Shown: piece after piece, positions 44,235 to 52,208 of the stretch
How the letters are laid out: each line of letters starts with the position of its first letter
Position numbering within the stretch: the first letter of the stretch is position 1
Source: Streptomyces sp. SUK 48
Lineage (GTDB): Bacteria > Actinomycetota > Actinomycetes > Streptomycetales > Streptomycetaceae
DNA: 64,000 nt
Assembly: GCF_009650765.1 (NCBI RefSeq)
Contig: NZ_CP045740.1
Coordinates: 6,176,001 to 6,240,000, forward strand
Direction of reading: 5' to 3'
The notes under the pieces: generated by a model
Seen by the model: the letters and a program-made list of their open reading frames with translations, nothing else
What the model was told of the DNA's origin: nothing
Database searches by the model: none
Position numbers and translations under genes: made by a program

Positions 44235-45293
44235 TCAGTCGAGGGCGGTGGCCAGCGCGGTCAGGAAGGCGTTGGTCGTGGGCCGGTCGCGGACGGCGAG
44301 GCGTATCCAGTCGGCGCCGAGCCCGGGGAAGGTGTCCCCGCGGCGCACGGCGTAGCCGAGCTCGCGCAGCCGCTGTCGTACACCGGCCGCTCCCGGCACG
44401 CCCACCAGCACGAAGGACCCCTCGGCGGGCCCCGCGACCCGCACCCCGCGAAGGGCGAGCGCGGACAGGCCCGCGACCAGGTGCGCCCGGTCGCTCGCCA
44501 GGCGATGGGCCGCGTAGCCCGCCTCCGCCAGGGCACGGGCGGACACGCACGCCTCGGCGGCGGCCAGCGCCGGTGTGGACACCGGCCACAGCGGCTGGGC
44601 CCGCTCCAGCTCGGCGATGATCTCGGGCTCGGCCAGCGCGTAGCCGATGCGCAGACCCGCGAGCCCCCAGGTCTTGGTGAGGCTGCGCAGCACCACGAGA
44701 CCGGGCACGTCCGTCCGCCCGGCCAGCGCCTCCCGCTCGCCCGGCACCGCGTCCATGAACGCCTCGTCGACCACCAGCACCCGCCCGGGCCGGGCGAGCG
44801 AGGCGATCACCGGGGCGGGATGCAGGACCGACGTCGGGTTCGTCGGGTTGCCGATCACCACCAGATCGGCCCGCTCCGGTACCAGCGCGGCATCCAGCCG
44901 GAAGCCGTCCTCGGCCCGCAGCAGCACCCGCTCCACCGTGTGCCCGGCGTCCCGCAGCGCCGCCTCCGGCTCGGTGAACTGCGGGTGCACCACGACCGGT
45001 TGGCGGACCTTCAGCGCCCGCGCGAGCAGCACGAACGCCTCCGCCGCGCCCGCCGTCAGCAGCACCCGCGACACCGGCAGCCCGTGCCGCGCCGCCACCG
45101 CCGCCCGCGCGGCCCGCCCGTCCGGGTAGGCCGCGAGGGAGGTCAGCGAGGCGGCGATCCGCTCCCGCAGCCACGGCGGGGGCGTGTCCGACCGTACGTT
45201 GACGGCGAGGTCGACCAGCGCCGCGCCGTCGTCCCGTACCTCGGCGTCCCCGTGGTGGCGCAGATCGGGCCCGGGGGAGTCCTCAGTGGGCAT
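44235..45293 (-). CDS. cobC: CobC-type threonine-phosphate decarboxylase-like aminotransferase
   Basis: A 352-aa fold type I PLP protein of the Rv2231c/CobC family, which supplies the aminopropanol part of cobalamin. The PLP lysine is in VLRSLTKTWGLAGLRIGY. VVIGNPTNPTSVL and VLVVDEAFMDAVPGE match the family. Last gene of the second cob operon; its start overlaps the cbiX end. The C-terminal codons recur in the repeat array downstream. True decarboxylase activity is not proven from sequence. Confidence 0.87.
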   Translation of the reverse strand: MPTEDSPGPDLRHHGDAEVRDDGAALVDLAVNVRSDTPPPWLRERIAASLTSLAAYPDGRAARAAVAARHGLPVSRVLLTAGAAEAFVLLARALKVRQPVVVHPQFTEPEAALRDAGHTVERVLLRAEDGFRLDAALVPERADLVVIGNPTNPTSVLHPAPVIASLARPGRVLVVDEAFMDAVPGEREALAGRTDVPGLVVLRSLTKTWGLAGLRIGYALAEPEIIAELERAQPLWPVSTPALAAAEACVSARALAEAGYAAHRLASDRAHLVAGLSALALRGVRVAGPAEGSFVLVGVPGAAGVRQRLRELGYAVRRGDTFPGLGADWIRLAVRDRPTTNAFLTALATALD

Positions 45294-46200
45294 GGCTGTG
45301 CGTGTGCCCGCCGTGGTGGTGATGGCCGTGCCCGTGGTCGTGGCCGTCGTCGTCCGGGTGGAAGTGCGGCTGCTGCGGCAGGCCCACCTTGTCCTCGAAG
45401 CCCGGCAGCGCGATCCGGTACACGCACGAGTCGCAGTTCATGCGCAGATCGCCCTGGACGGCCTCCTCGTACCGTTCGAGCACCAGGTCGAGCAACTCCG
45501 GCTCGGGGCCGATGACATCGGCCGAGGACACGGGGGTCTCCGGGTGCGCGGCGGCCCACTCCTCGGTCTGCCGCCGCACCCGGTCCGGGAGGATGCCGGT
45601 GAACAGGAAGTAGGGGAGCACGACGATCTTCCGCGCCCCCAGCGCCACACAGCGGTCCAGGCCGCTCGGCACGTCCGGCGCCGCGAGGGACACGAACGCC
45701 GTCTCCACGCCGGCGTACCCCCGGCCCTCCCAGAGCAGCCGGGCCGCCTTGAACACCTCCGCGTTGGCGTCCGGGTCGGTGGAGCCGCGACCGACCAGCA
45801 GCACGGTCACCTCCGCCCGGTCCTGGTCGCCGATCACGTCGTCCAGGCGCCGCTCCAGCACGTTCAGCAGCGCCGGGTGCGGGCCCAGCGGGCGGCCGTA
45901 GGTGTACGAGATGCCCGGGTGCCGTTCCTTCTCACGGGCCAGCGCGGCCGGGATGTCGCCCTTGGCGTGCCCGGCGGACACCAGCATCAGCGGCACCGCC
46001 GCGAACCGGCGTACGCCCCGCTCCACCAGCTCGGCCACCGCGTCGCCGAGCGGCGGCGGGGACAGTTCGATGAAGCCGCCCGCGACGGGCAGGTCGGGAC
46101 GGCGCAGGCCCAGCTCCCGGACGAAGGCACGGAACGCCTCGGCTCCGGCGTCGTCACGGGTGCCATGGCCGGCGATGAGCAGGGCGGGCGGGGTGGTCAC
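45283..46200 (-). CDS. cbiX: Sirohydrochlorin chelatase CbiX-like with His-rich tail
   Basis: A 305-aa two-lobed chelatase that inserts cobalt or iron into sirohydrochlorin. It starts with PALLIAGHGTRDDAGAEAF, with the catalytic H12. The second half has VTVLLVGRGSTDPDAN. The last 25 residues (DDDGHDHGHGHHHHGG...) are a metal-storing His tail. Iron chelation for siroheme is possible, but the cob operon context favours cobalt. GTG 46200 overlaps the cobH stop by 4 nt. Confidence 0.9.
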   Translation of the reverse strand: MTTPPALLIAGHGTRDDAGAEAFRAFVRELGLRRPDLPVAGGFIELSPPPLGDAVAELVERGVRRFAAVPLMLVSAGHAKGDIPAALAREKERHPGISYTYGRPLGPHPALLNVLERRLDDVIGDQDRAEVTVLLVGRGSTDPDANAEVFKAARLLWEGRGYAGVETAFVSLAAPDVPSGLDRCVALGARKIVVLPYFLFTGILPDRVRRQTEEWAAAHPETPVSSADVIGPEPELLDLVLERYEEAVQGDLRMNCDSCVYRIALPGFEDKVGLPQQPHFHPDDDGHDHGHGHHHHGGHTHSHAH

Positions 46201-46784
46201 AGGGTCTCCTCGGGGGAAATCGGTTGGTACAGCAGGGCGTTGAGGGCGGCGGCCGCGACCGCCGAGCCGCCCTTCTCGGACACGTTGCTCACGGCGGGCA
46301 GCCCGCTCTCGCGCAGCGCGGCCTTGGACTCGGCCGCGCCGACGAAGCCGACGGGCAGGCCGATGACGAGCGCCGGGTCGGCGTCCAGGGTCAGCAGCTC
46401 CTCCAGGGCGGTCGGCGCGCAGCCGATCACCCACAGGGCGCCGGGCCCGACCTCCTCGTAGGCGAGCCGGATCGCGTGCGCCGAACGGGTGAGCCCCGGG
46501 CCCGACCTGGCGTCCTTGAGCCGGCACACGGTCGCGCGCCGGGTGATGCCGGCCGCGACCATCTCCACGTCCACCACGACCGGCGCCCCGGCGTGCAGCG
46601 CGGCGTGCGCCGGCACCAGGTCCGCCTCCGCGAGGACGAGGTCGCTCGCGTACTCCAGGTCGGCGGCGGAGTGGATGACCCGCTCCACCACCGCCCGGGT
46701 CAGCGGCGGGAAGTGCGAGGTGTCCAGGCGGGCGCGCAGCCGCCGGAAGGACTCCTGCTCGATGGGGTGCACGATCCGGCTCAC
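46197..46784 (-). CDS. cobH: Precorrin-8X methylmutase CobH/CbiC
   Basis: A 195-aa enzyme that moves the methyl from C11 to C12, giving hydrogenobyrinate or cobyrinate. The catalytic histidine is H38 in VERVIHSAADLEY. Other family blocks are VVVDVEMVAAGI and VIGLPVGFVGAAESK. GTG start 46784 overlaps the upstream cbiG/cobJ stop; its own stop overlaps cbiX. Confidence 0.94.
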   Translation of the reverse strand: MSRIVHPIEQESFRRLRARLDTSHFPPLTRAVVERVIHSAADLEYASDLVLAEADLVPAHAALHAGAPVVVDVEMVAAGITRRATVCRLKDARSGPGLTRSAHAIRLAYEEVGPGALWVIGCAPTALEELLTLDADPALVIGLPVGFVGAAESKAALRESGLPAVSNVSEKGGSAVAAAALNALLYQPISPEETL

Positions 46785-48484
46785 CGGGTCTCCTCCGTCT
46801 CCTGCGGCCGCCCGCTCTGCCAGCGGTAGCCGCGCGGGGTCACCATGCGCCCGGCGACGGTACGGGTCGCGGTGTTCCCCACGGTGACGACCGTCATCAT
46901 GTCGACGCTCGCCGGATCGAGCCCGGCGAGCGTGGTGACCCGGCTCGACCCGTCCGGCCGGGAGGCGTTGCGTACGACACCCACGGGCGTCGTCGGCGCG
47001 CGGTGCTCGGCGAGGATGCCGAGCGCCTTGGGCAGCTGCCAGTCCCGGCCCCGGGAACGGGGGTTGTAGAAGGTGACCACGAGGTCCGCCTCGGCCGCCG
47101 CCCGCACCCGCCGCTCGATGACCTCCCACGGCGTGTGCAGGTCGGAGAGGCTGATGGACACGTGGTCGTGGCCCAGCGGCGCGCCCAGGATCGCGGCGGC
47201 GGCCAGCGCGGCCGTCACCCCGGGCACCCCGATCACGTCGATGTCGTCGGACGCCTCGGCGAGCGCGGGCGAGGCCATGGCGTACACGCCCGCGTCCCCG
47301 CTGCCGATCAGTGCCACCGCGTGCCCGCGCCGGGCCTCCGCCACGGCGGTGCGGGCCCGCTCCTCCTCGGCGCCGAGCCCGGACTCCAGCACCCGGGTGC
47401 CGGGCCGCAGCAGATCGCGGATCTGGTCCACGTACTGGTCGAGCCCGACCAGCACCGAGGCGCGGCGCAGCTCGGCCGTCGCGCGCGGGGTGAGCAGATC
47501 CCGGGCACCGGGCCCGAGCCCGACCACCGCGAGCCGCCCGCGCCCGGCCCTGCGCACCACGGCGCAGGTCGCCATCGCCGGGACGGCGTCCGACTTCCGC
47601 TTGGGGACGAGGAGTTCACCGCCGCCGAGCAGCGCGGCCGCCTCGGCGACCGACGGGGTGCCGACGGCCGCGAGCGGGGCGGCGGAGGGGTTGGGCACCT
47701 CCACGGCGGCCAGCTCCTCGGCGGAGTACGTCACCACGGGCACGCCCAGCCGCTCGGCGGCGCCCAGGATGCCCGGCTCCTCCGACTTGGCGTCCACCGT
47801 GGCGAGTTCGGCCACGGACCGCGGGGACAGCCCCGCCTCCCGCAGCGTGCTCTCGATCAGGGCGAGCACCTCGTCCACCGGGGCGCCCCTGGACGCGCCG
47901 ACCCCGACGACGAGGGACGGCGGCCGCAACAGCACTTCCCGGGGGCCGGGTTCGACGTCCCGGTCGGTGAGCCGGATCGTGTACTCCCCCCGCGGCGACA
48001 CCGGCAGCGGCGGCAGCGGCCACGCCGATTCGGCGTCGAGCGCGACCGGCTCGCCGTCCAGCAGGGCCCGGGACACGGCGGCGACCGCGCCCTCGCAGGG
48101 CAGCCCGAGCGTGTCGAGACCGGCCAGTCCCACGGCGTCCGTGGCGGTCGTCACCACCGGCTCGGCGCCGAGCAAGCCGCCCACTTCCCGGGCGAGTTCG
48201 TTGGCGCCGCCGCCATGGCCGCCGAGCAGCGACACCGCGAACCGGCCGCCCTCGTCCACACAGACCACGCCGGGGTCGGCCGCCTTGCCGGCGAGCAGCG
48301 GCGCGAGCAGCCGTACCGTCGCGCCCGTCGCCAGGAAGCACACCAGCTGCTCGCACTCGGCGAACGCGGACCGTACCGCCTGCCCGGCCGGACCCTCGTA
48401 CACCCGGGTGCGGTACGGCCAGGCCGCGGCCAGCCGGTCCCGTGCCGCCGCCCCCGCCGCGGTGGCGGAAATCAGGCCGATCAC
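46781..48484 (-). CDS. cobJ: CbiG-CobJ fusion (cobalt-precorrin-5A hydrolase / precorrin-3B C17-methyltransferase)
   Basis: A 567-aa fused protein. The N-terminal half (about 1-310) is CbiG-like, with CFLATGATVRLLAPLL, GGHGGGANELAREV and a C-terminal subdomain VVGVGASRGAPVDEVLALI. The C-terminal half (about 318-560) is the CobJ/CbiH methyltransferase, with SAM-site segments AVVGLGPGARDLLTPRA and ALIGSGDAGVYAM. The fusion joins the ring-contraction methyltransferase with the lactone-opening partner. It overlaps cobL by 4 nt. Confidence 0.92.
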   Translation of the reverse strand: MIGLISATAAGAAARDRLAAAWPYRTRVYEGPAGQAVRSAFAECEQLVCFLATGATVRLLAPLLAGKAADPGVVCVDEGGRFAVSLLGGHGGGANELAREVGGLLGAEPVVTTATDAVGLAGLDTLGLPCEGAVAAVSRALLDGEPVALDAESAWPLPPLPVSPRGEYTIRLTDRDVEPGPREVLLRPPSLVVGVGASRGAPVDEVLALIESTLREAGLSPRSVAELATVDAKSEEPGILGAAERLGVPVVTYSAEELAAVEVPNPSAAPLAAVGTPSVAEAAALLGGGELLVPKRKSDAVPAMATCAVVRRAGRGRLAVVGLGPGARDLLTPRATAELRRASVLVGLDQYVDQIRDLLRPGTRVLESGLGAEEERARTAVAEARRGHAVALIGSGDAGVYAMASPALAEASDDIDVIGVPGVTAALAAAAILGAPLGHDHVSISLSDLHTPWEVIERRVRAAAEADLVVTFYNPRSRGRDWQLPKALGILAEHRAPTTPVGVVRNASRPDGSSRVTTLAGLDPASVDMMTVVTVGNTATRTVAGRMVTPRGYRWQSGRPQETEETR

Positions 48485-49719
48485 TGGTCAACTCCTTCGA
48501 TGGGAACGGGGGTTCTGACGCCCCAGAGCAGAAACACCGGGTTGGTGGCCGCGAGCCGGGTGACCTCACCCGGCAGCGGGGCGAGCCGCGAGGACTGGAG
48601 CAGCACGCCCTCGCAGCCGAACCCGGCGCCGGTCAGCGCCTCGCGGGCCGCGGGCACCCGGTCCAGGGCGGCCATGGCCACCACCACGGACCGGCGCGCG
48701 CGCAGCGCGCACGCCCGGATGACGGCGGGCAGCTCGCGCCCCCCGCCGCCGATGAACACGGCGTCCGGGTCGTCGGCCAGCGTGGCCAGCGCGTCGGGCG
48801 CGGTGCCGTGCACGACGTCCACCTCGACGCCGTGGGCACGGGCGTTCTCCCGGATCCGGTCCACCCCGTCCGCGGCCTTCTCGACCGCGACGACGGCCGC
48901 GCCGAGCCGCGCGCACTCCACCGCGACCGACCCGGACCCGGCACCGACGTCCCAGACCAGATCACCGAGCCGCGGCCCGAGCCGGGCCAGCGCGAGCGCG
49001 CGCACCTCGAACTTGGTGATCATGGAATCGCGGTGGGCGAACGCGGCTTCCTCCAGGGCCCAGCGGGCGGGACCCGCCGGCACCCCCGCGACGGTGCGCG
49101 GCGGGCCCGGCGCCGAGGGCTCCGCCAGACACAGCACCACGCTCACCGCCGTACCCCAGTCCCGTGCCGCCGCCTCGGCGGGCGTCACCCGCTCCACCCG
49201 CTCCCGCTCCGGATCGCCCAGCGCGGTGGCCACCACGAGGGTCCGGTCGCGGCCGGCGAGCGCGGCGCCCAGCTCGGCCGGACCCGCGCCCGGGCCGGTG
49301 AGGACGGCGACCTTCGGATGCGCGCGGCAGACGTTCGCGGCGGTGCGCGGGTCCCTGCCGTGCGCGCTGACCACCAGCGCGTCGTCCCAGGGCAGCCCGA
49401 GCCGCGCGAACGCGGTGGCCACCGAGGAGACCCCGGGGCGCACCGCCAGCGGCTCGGGGCCGAAGCGCTCGGCGAGCGCCCGCACGATCCCGAAGAAGCC
49501 GGGGTCCCCGGAGGCCAGCACAAGCACCGGCAGCCCCTTGCCGACGTATTCGGCGACGGCCTCCAGCGCGGGCGCCAGCGGGCCGAGCACGATCCGCTCG
49601 GCCCCGGCGGGCAGCCGTACCGACTCCAGGTGCCGCCGCCCGCCGACGACGAGCGCGGCGCCCGCCGCGACGTCCTCCGGAAGCGGTGCCCCCGTCCCCG
49701 TACCGACGACCGTGATCAC
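48481..49719 (-). CDS. cobL: Precorrin-6Y C5,15-methyltransferase (decarboxylating) CobL
   Basis: A 412-aa bifunctional enzyme. The N-terminal CbiE-like half (about 1-205) has VLASGDPGFFGI and RPGVSSVATAFARLGL. The C-terminal CbiT-like half (from about 230) has the SAM motif VWDVGAGSGSVAVE and DAVFIGGGGREL. It methylates C5 and C15 and decarboxylates the acetate at C12. GTG start 49719 overlaps the cobM stop. Confidence 0.95.
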   Translation of the reverse strand: MITVVGTGTGAPLPEDVAAGAALVVGGRRHLESVRLPAGAERIVLGPLAPALEAVAEYVGKGLPVLVLASGDPGFFGIVRALAERFGPEPLAVRPGVSSVATAFARLGLPWDDALVVSAHGRDPRTAANVCRAHPKVAVLTGPGAGPAELGAALAGRDRTLVVATALGDPERERVERVTPAEAAARDWGTAVSVVLCLAEPSAPGPPRTVAGVPAGPARWALEEAAFAHRDSMITKFEVRALALARLGPRLGDLVWDVGAGSGSVAVECARLGAAVVAVEKAADGVDRIRENARAHGVEVDVVHGTAPDALATLADDPDAVFIGGGGRELPAVIRACALRARRSVVVAMAALDRVPAAREALTGAGFGCEGVLLQSSRLAPLPGEVTRLAATNPVFLLWGVRTPVPIEGVDQ

Positions 49720-50603
49720 CTGCCCGCCCCGCGCTCGCGCAGCGCACGCCGGGCCCCCGGGTCGGCCTTGCGGAAGCCGTGGAAGTGCCCGGGGTGGTAC
49801 AGGTGCGAGCGGGTGCCCCGCGCCGCCAGCGCGGGGCCGACCAGGAACAGCGTGTGCTTCCAGAGCTTGTGCTCCTTGACCGTCTCCTCCAGGGTGTCGA
49901 TCGTGCACCGCACGATCAGCTCCTCCGGCCAGGTCGCCTGGTAGGCGACGATCACCGGCGTGGACGTCGGATAGCCGCCCTCCAGCAGCTCCCGCACCAG
50001 CTGACCGCTGCGCGCCGCCGACAGGAAGAGCGCCATCGTGGTGCCGTGCCGGGCGAACTCGCGCACCTCCTCGCCGGGCGGCATCGGCGTCTTGCCGCCG
50101 CCGAGCCGGGTGAGCACGACGGACTGCGCGACCTCGGGGATCGTCAGCTCGCGCTGCGCGAGGGCGGCCACCGCGGAGAACGACGACACCCCGGGCACCA
50201 CCTCGGTGGCGATGCCGAGCTCCGCGCACCGGTCCAGCTGCTCCTGGGTGCCGCCCCACAGCGCCGGATCGCCGGAGTGGATCCGCGCCACCCGCAGGCC
50301 CTCGGCGCGCGCCCGCGCGTAGACCGCGACGACCTGCTCCAGGGACATCGCCGCCGAGTCCAGCACCTCCGCGTCCGCGCGCGCGTGCTCCAGCACCTCC
50401 GCCTGGACCAGGCTCGCCGCCCAGATCACCACGTCCGCCTCGGCGATCGCCCGCGCGGCCCGGAAGGTCAGCAGATCGGCGGCGCCGGGACCCGCCCCGA
50501 CGAACGTCACTTTTCCGCCACCGTCGCCCTGGGGGGTGGCGGCGGCCTCGGCAGTGGTCTCGGTGGGGGCGCCGGCAGCGGCGTCGGGGACGGCGTCGGC
50601 CAT
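49716..50603 (-). CDS. cobM: Precorrin-4 C11-methyltransferase CobM
   Basis: A 295-aa tetrapyrrole methyltransferase. It starts at MADAVPDAAAG after AGAGGA, with an Ala/Thr-rich N-terminal extension of about 30 residues before VTFVGAGPGAADLLTFRA. Family blocks are RIHSGDPALWGGTQEQLD and VVPGVSSFSAVAAL. First gene of the second cob operon. No riboswitch was seen in the 119 bp upstream. An ATG ten codons earlier (50633) is less likely. Confidence 0.94.
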   Translation of the reverse strand: MADAVPDAAAGAPTETTAEAAATPQGDGGGKVTFVGAGPGAADLLTFRAARAIAEADVVIWAASLVQAEVLEHARADAEVLDSAAMSLEQVVAVYARARAEGLRVARIHSGDPALWGGTQEQLDRCAELGIATEVVPGVSSFSAVAALAQRELTIPEVAQSVVLTRLGGGKTPMPPGEEVREFARHGTTMALFLSAARSGQLVRELLEGGYPTSTPVIVAYQATWPEELIVRCTIDTLEETVKEHKLWKHTLFLVGPALAARGTRSHLYHPGHFHGFRKADPGARRALRERGAGR

Positions 50604-50681
50604 CGGGAAAGTCCTCTCGTACGGAAAGCACACGGCAGTAGCGGGGTGAAATGTCAGGATGCGAGGCGATATGTGAGGTGC

Positions 50682-50709
50682 CCGATGTGCGCGAAGGCGC
50701 CTTCATCGG
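50682..50709 (+). promoter_or_regulatory. Nested inverted repeat between cobM and the ZIP gene
   Basis: CCGATG (50682-50687) pairs with CATCGG (50704-50709), and GAAGGCGCCTTC (50693-50704) is a perfect 12-bp palindrome inside. It lies in the short region between divergent cobM and ZIP genes, 14 bp before the ZIP start. It may be a regulator site. Confidence 0.4.
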
Positions 50710-50722
50710 ATAGCAAGTGCCT

Positions 50723-51454
50723 ATGGCGGTCTTCGTCGCGCTCGGCGCGTTCCTGATGACGCTGGCCGGCGGCTGGACGGCTCAGCGGGTTACCGACCGT
50801 CGGCATCTCGTCCTGGGACTCGCCGGCGGCCTGATGCTGGGCGTGGTCGGCCTCGACCTGCTGCCGGAGGCGCTGCGCGCCGCCGACCGCGAGATCTTCG
50901 GCGTCCCCGCGGCCCTGCTGCTGTTCGTGGCCGGTTTTCTCCTCGCCCATCTCGTGGAACGCACCCTCGCCGCGCGCCAGGCCGCCCACGGCGGGGCCGA
51001 GCACGACCACCACCGGGCGCCCGAGGTGGGCCTCACCGCGGCCGGCGCCATGGTGGGCCACAGCGCCATGGACGGCGTCGCCATCGGCGCCGCCTTCCAG
51101 GTCGGCAGCGGCATGGGCACGGCCGTCGCGCTCGCCGTGATCGCCCACGACTTCGCCGACGGCTTCAACACCTTCACCATCACCAGCCTGTACGGCAACG
51201 CCCGCCGGCGCGCCATCGGCATGCTGGTCGCGGACGCCTGCGCACCCCTGGTGGGCGCGCTGTCGACCGTCTTCTTCCACATCCCCGAACCGGTGCTCGG
51301 CGGCTATCTCGGCCTCTTCGGCGGCGTCCTGCTCTACCTCGCCGCCGCCGAGATCCTGCCCGAGGCCCATCACGAGCACCCCGCCCGCTCCACCCTGCTG
51401 TGCACGGTGGCCGGGGCCGCGTTCATCTGGCTGGTGGTCGGCATCTCCGGCTGA
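50723..51454 (+). CDS. ZIP-family metal transporter
   Basis: A 243-aa integral membrane protein with about eight helices. The metal pathway motifs are AMVGHSAMDGVAIGAAF and VIAHDFADGFNTF, the His/Asp-rich TM4-TM5 pair of ZIP carriers. A His-rich loop (HDHHRAPE) lies between helices 3 and 4, and LPEAHHEHP later. It sits alone on the plus strand between two cob operons, suggesting cobalt or zinc supply. Metal specificity is not readable. ATG 50723; a GTG two codons upstream is possible. Confidence 0.88.
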   Translation: MAVFVALGAFLMTLAGGWTAQRVTDRRHLVLGLAGGLMLGVVGLDLLPEALRAADREIFGVPAALLLFVAGFLLAHLVERTLAARQAAHGGAEHDHHRAPEVGLTAAGAMVGHSAMDGVAIGAAFQVGSGMGTAVALAVIAHDFADGFNTFTITSLYGNARRRAIGMLVADACAPLVGALSTVFFHIPEPVLGGYLGLFGGVLLYLAAAEILPEAHHEHPARSTLLCTVAGAAFIWLVVGISG

Positions 51455-51477
51455 CCACGCCGGGCGCCGGACACCGT

Positions 51478-52208
51478 TCACAGCTTCCCGCCCCGCCCGC
51501 CGTCCCGCCGCGGCGGCGCGATCAGCGTCGACAGATACGGCAGCGGCGAACCGTCCAGCTCCGCCGCCCGCCGCACCGACTCCTCCGGCAGCCCCAGCGC
51601 CGAACCCCACACCGCGTCCTCCAGCCGCCCGGCCCGCGCCAGCGCCCCGGCGACCTCCGCGGCCTGCCGCCCGAACTTGTACGCCACCACCGTCCCCGGA
51701 CCGGCCAGCGCCTCCTCCAGCACCGCCGCGCCCGCCGTCACCGGCACCAGCGTCAGCGGCTCGGTGCCCTCGGTCAGCACCGCACCGGAGCGCGCCGCGA
51801 GATCCTGCATGGCGGTGATCCCCGGCACGGTCTCCACGACGACCCCGGGCACCAGCCCGGCGATGGTCTGCGCGAGATACGTGAACGTCGAGTACACGTT
51901 CGGGTCCCCGATGGTGGCGAACGCGACCGAGCCGTGCCGCCCCAGCAGCTCCGCGACCCGCGCGCCCGCCGCGTCCCAGGCGGCCTCCCGGCGCGCCCGG
52001 TCGGACCGCTCGTTCAGCGCGAACACCACGCGGACGATCTTCTCCCCGGACACGTAGTGCGCCACGGTCGCCTCGGCCCGCCCGCGCTCACCGCTGTCCA
52101 TCACGGGTACGACGACCACCTCGGCCGCCCGCAGCGCGTTGACCCCCTTCACGGTCACCAGCTCCGGGTCCCCGGGCCTACCCCGACACCGATCAGCCTG
52201 CTGCTCAT
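51478..52208 (-). pseudogene. cobI: Precorrin-2 C20-methyltransferase CobI with a one-base frameshift
   Basis: The gene starts at ATG 52208 (MSSRLIGVGVGPG) and overlaps cobB by 4 nt. After GVGPG the frame runs into a stop. The expected DPELVTVKGVNALRAAEVV continues in the next frame and goes on intact to 51478, with FATIGDPNVYSTF and VETVPGITAMQDLAA. One G is missing on the coding strand, at the C-run 52170-52173 of the plus strand. Without the shift the product would be about 243 aa and normal. This is either a true mutation or a sequencing error in a homopolymer; the rest shows no decay. Confidence 0.85.

Noticed and set aside
43416..45515. 699-codon plus-strand ORF over the repeat array and cobC
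   Set aside because: It runs through repeats and antisense to cobC, with no ribosome site or domain.
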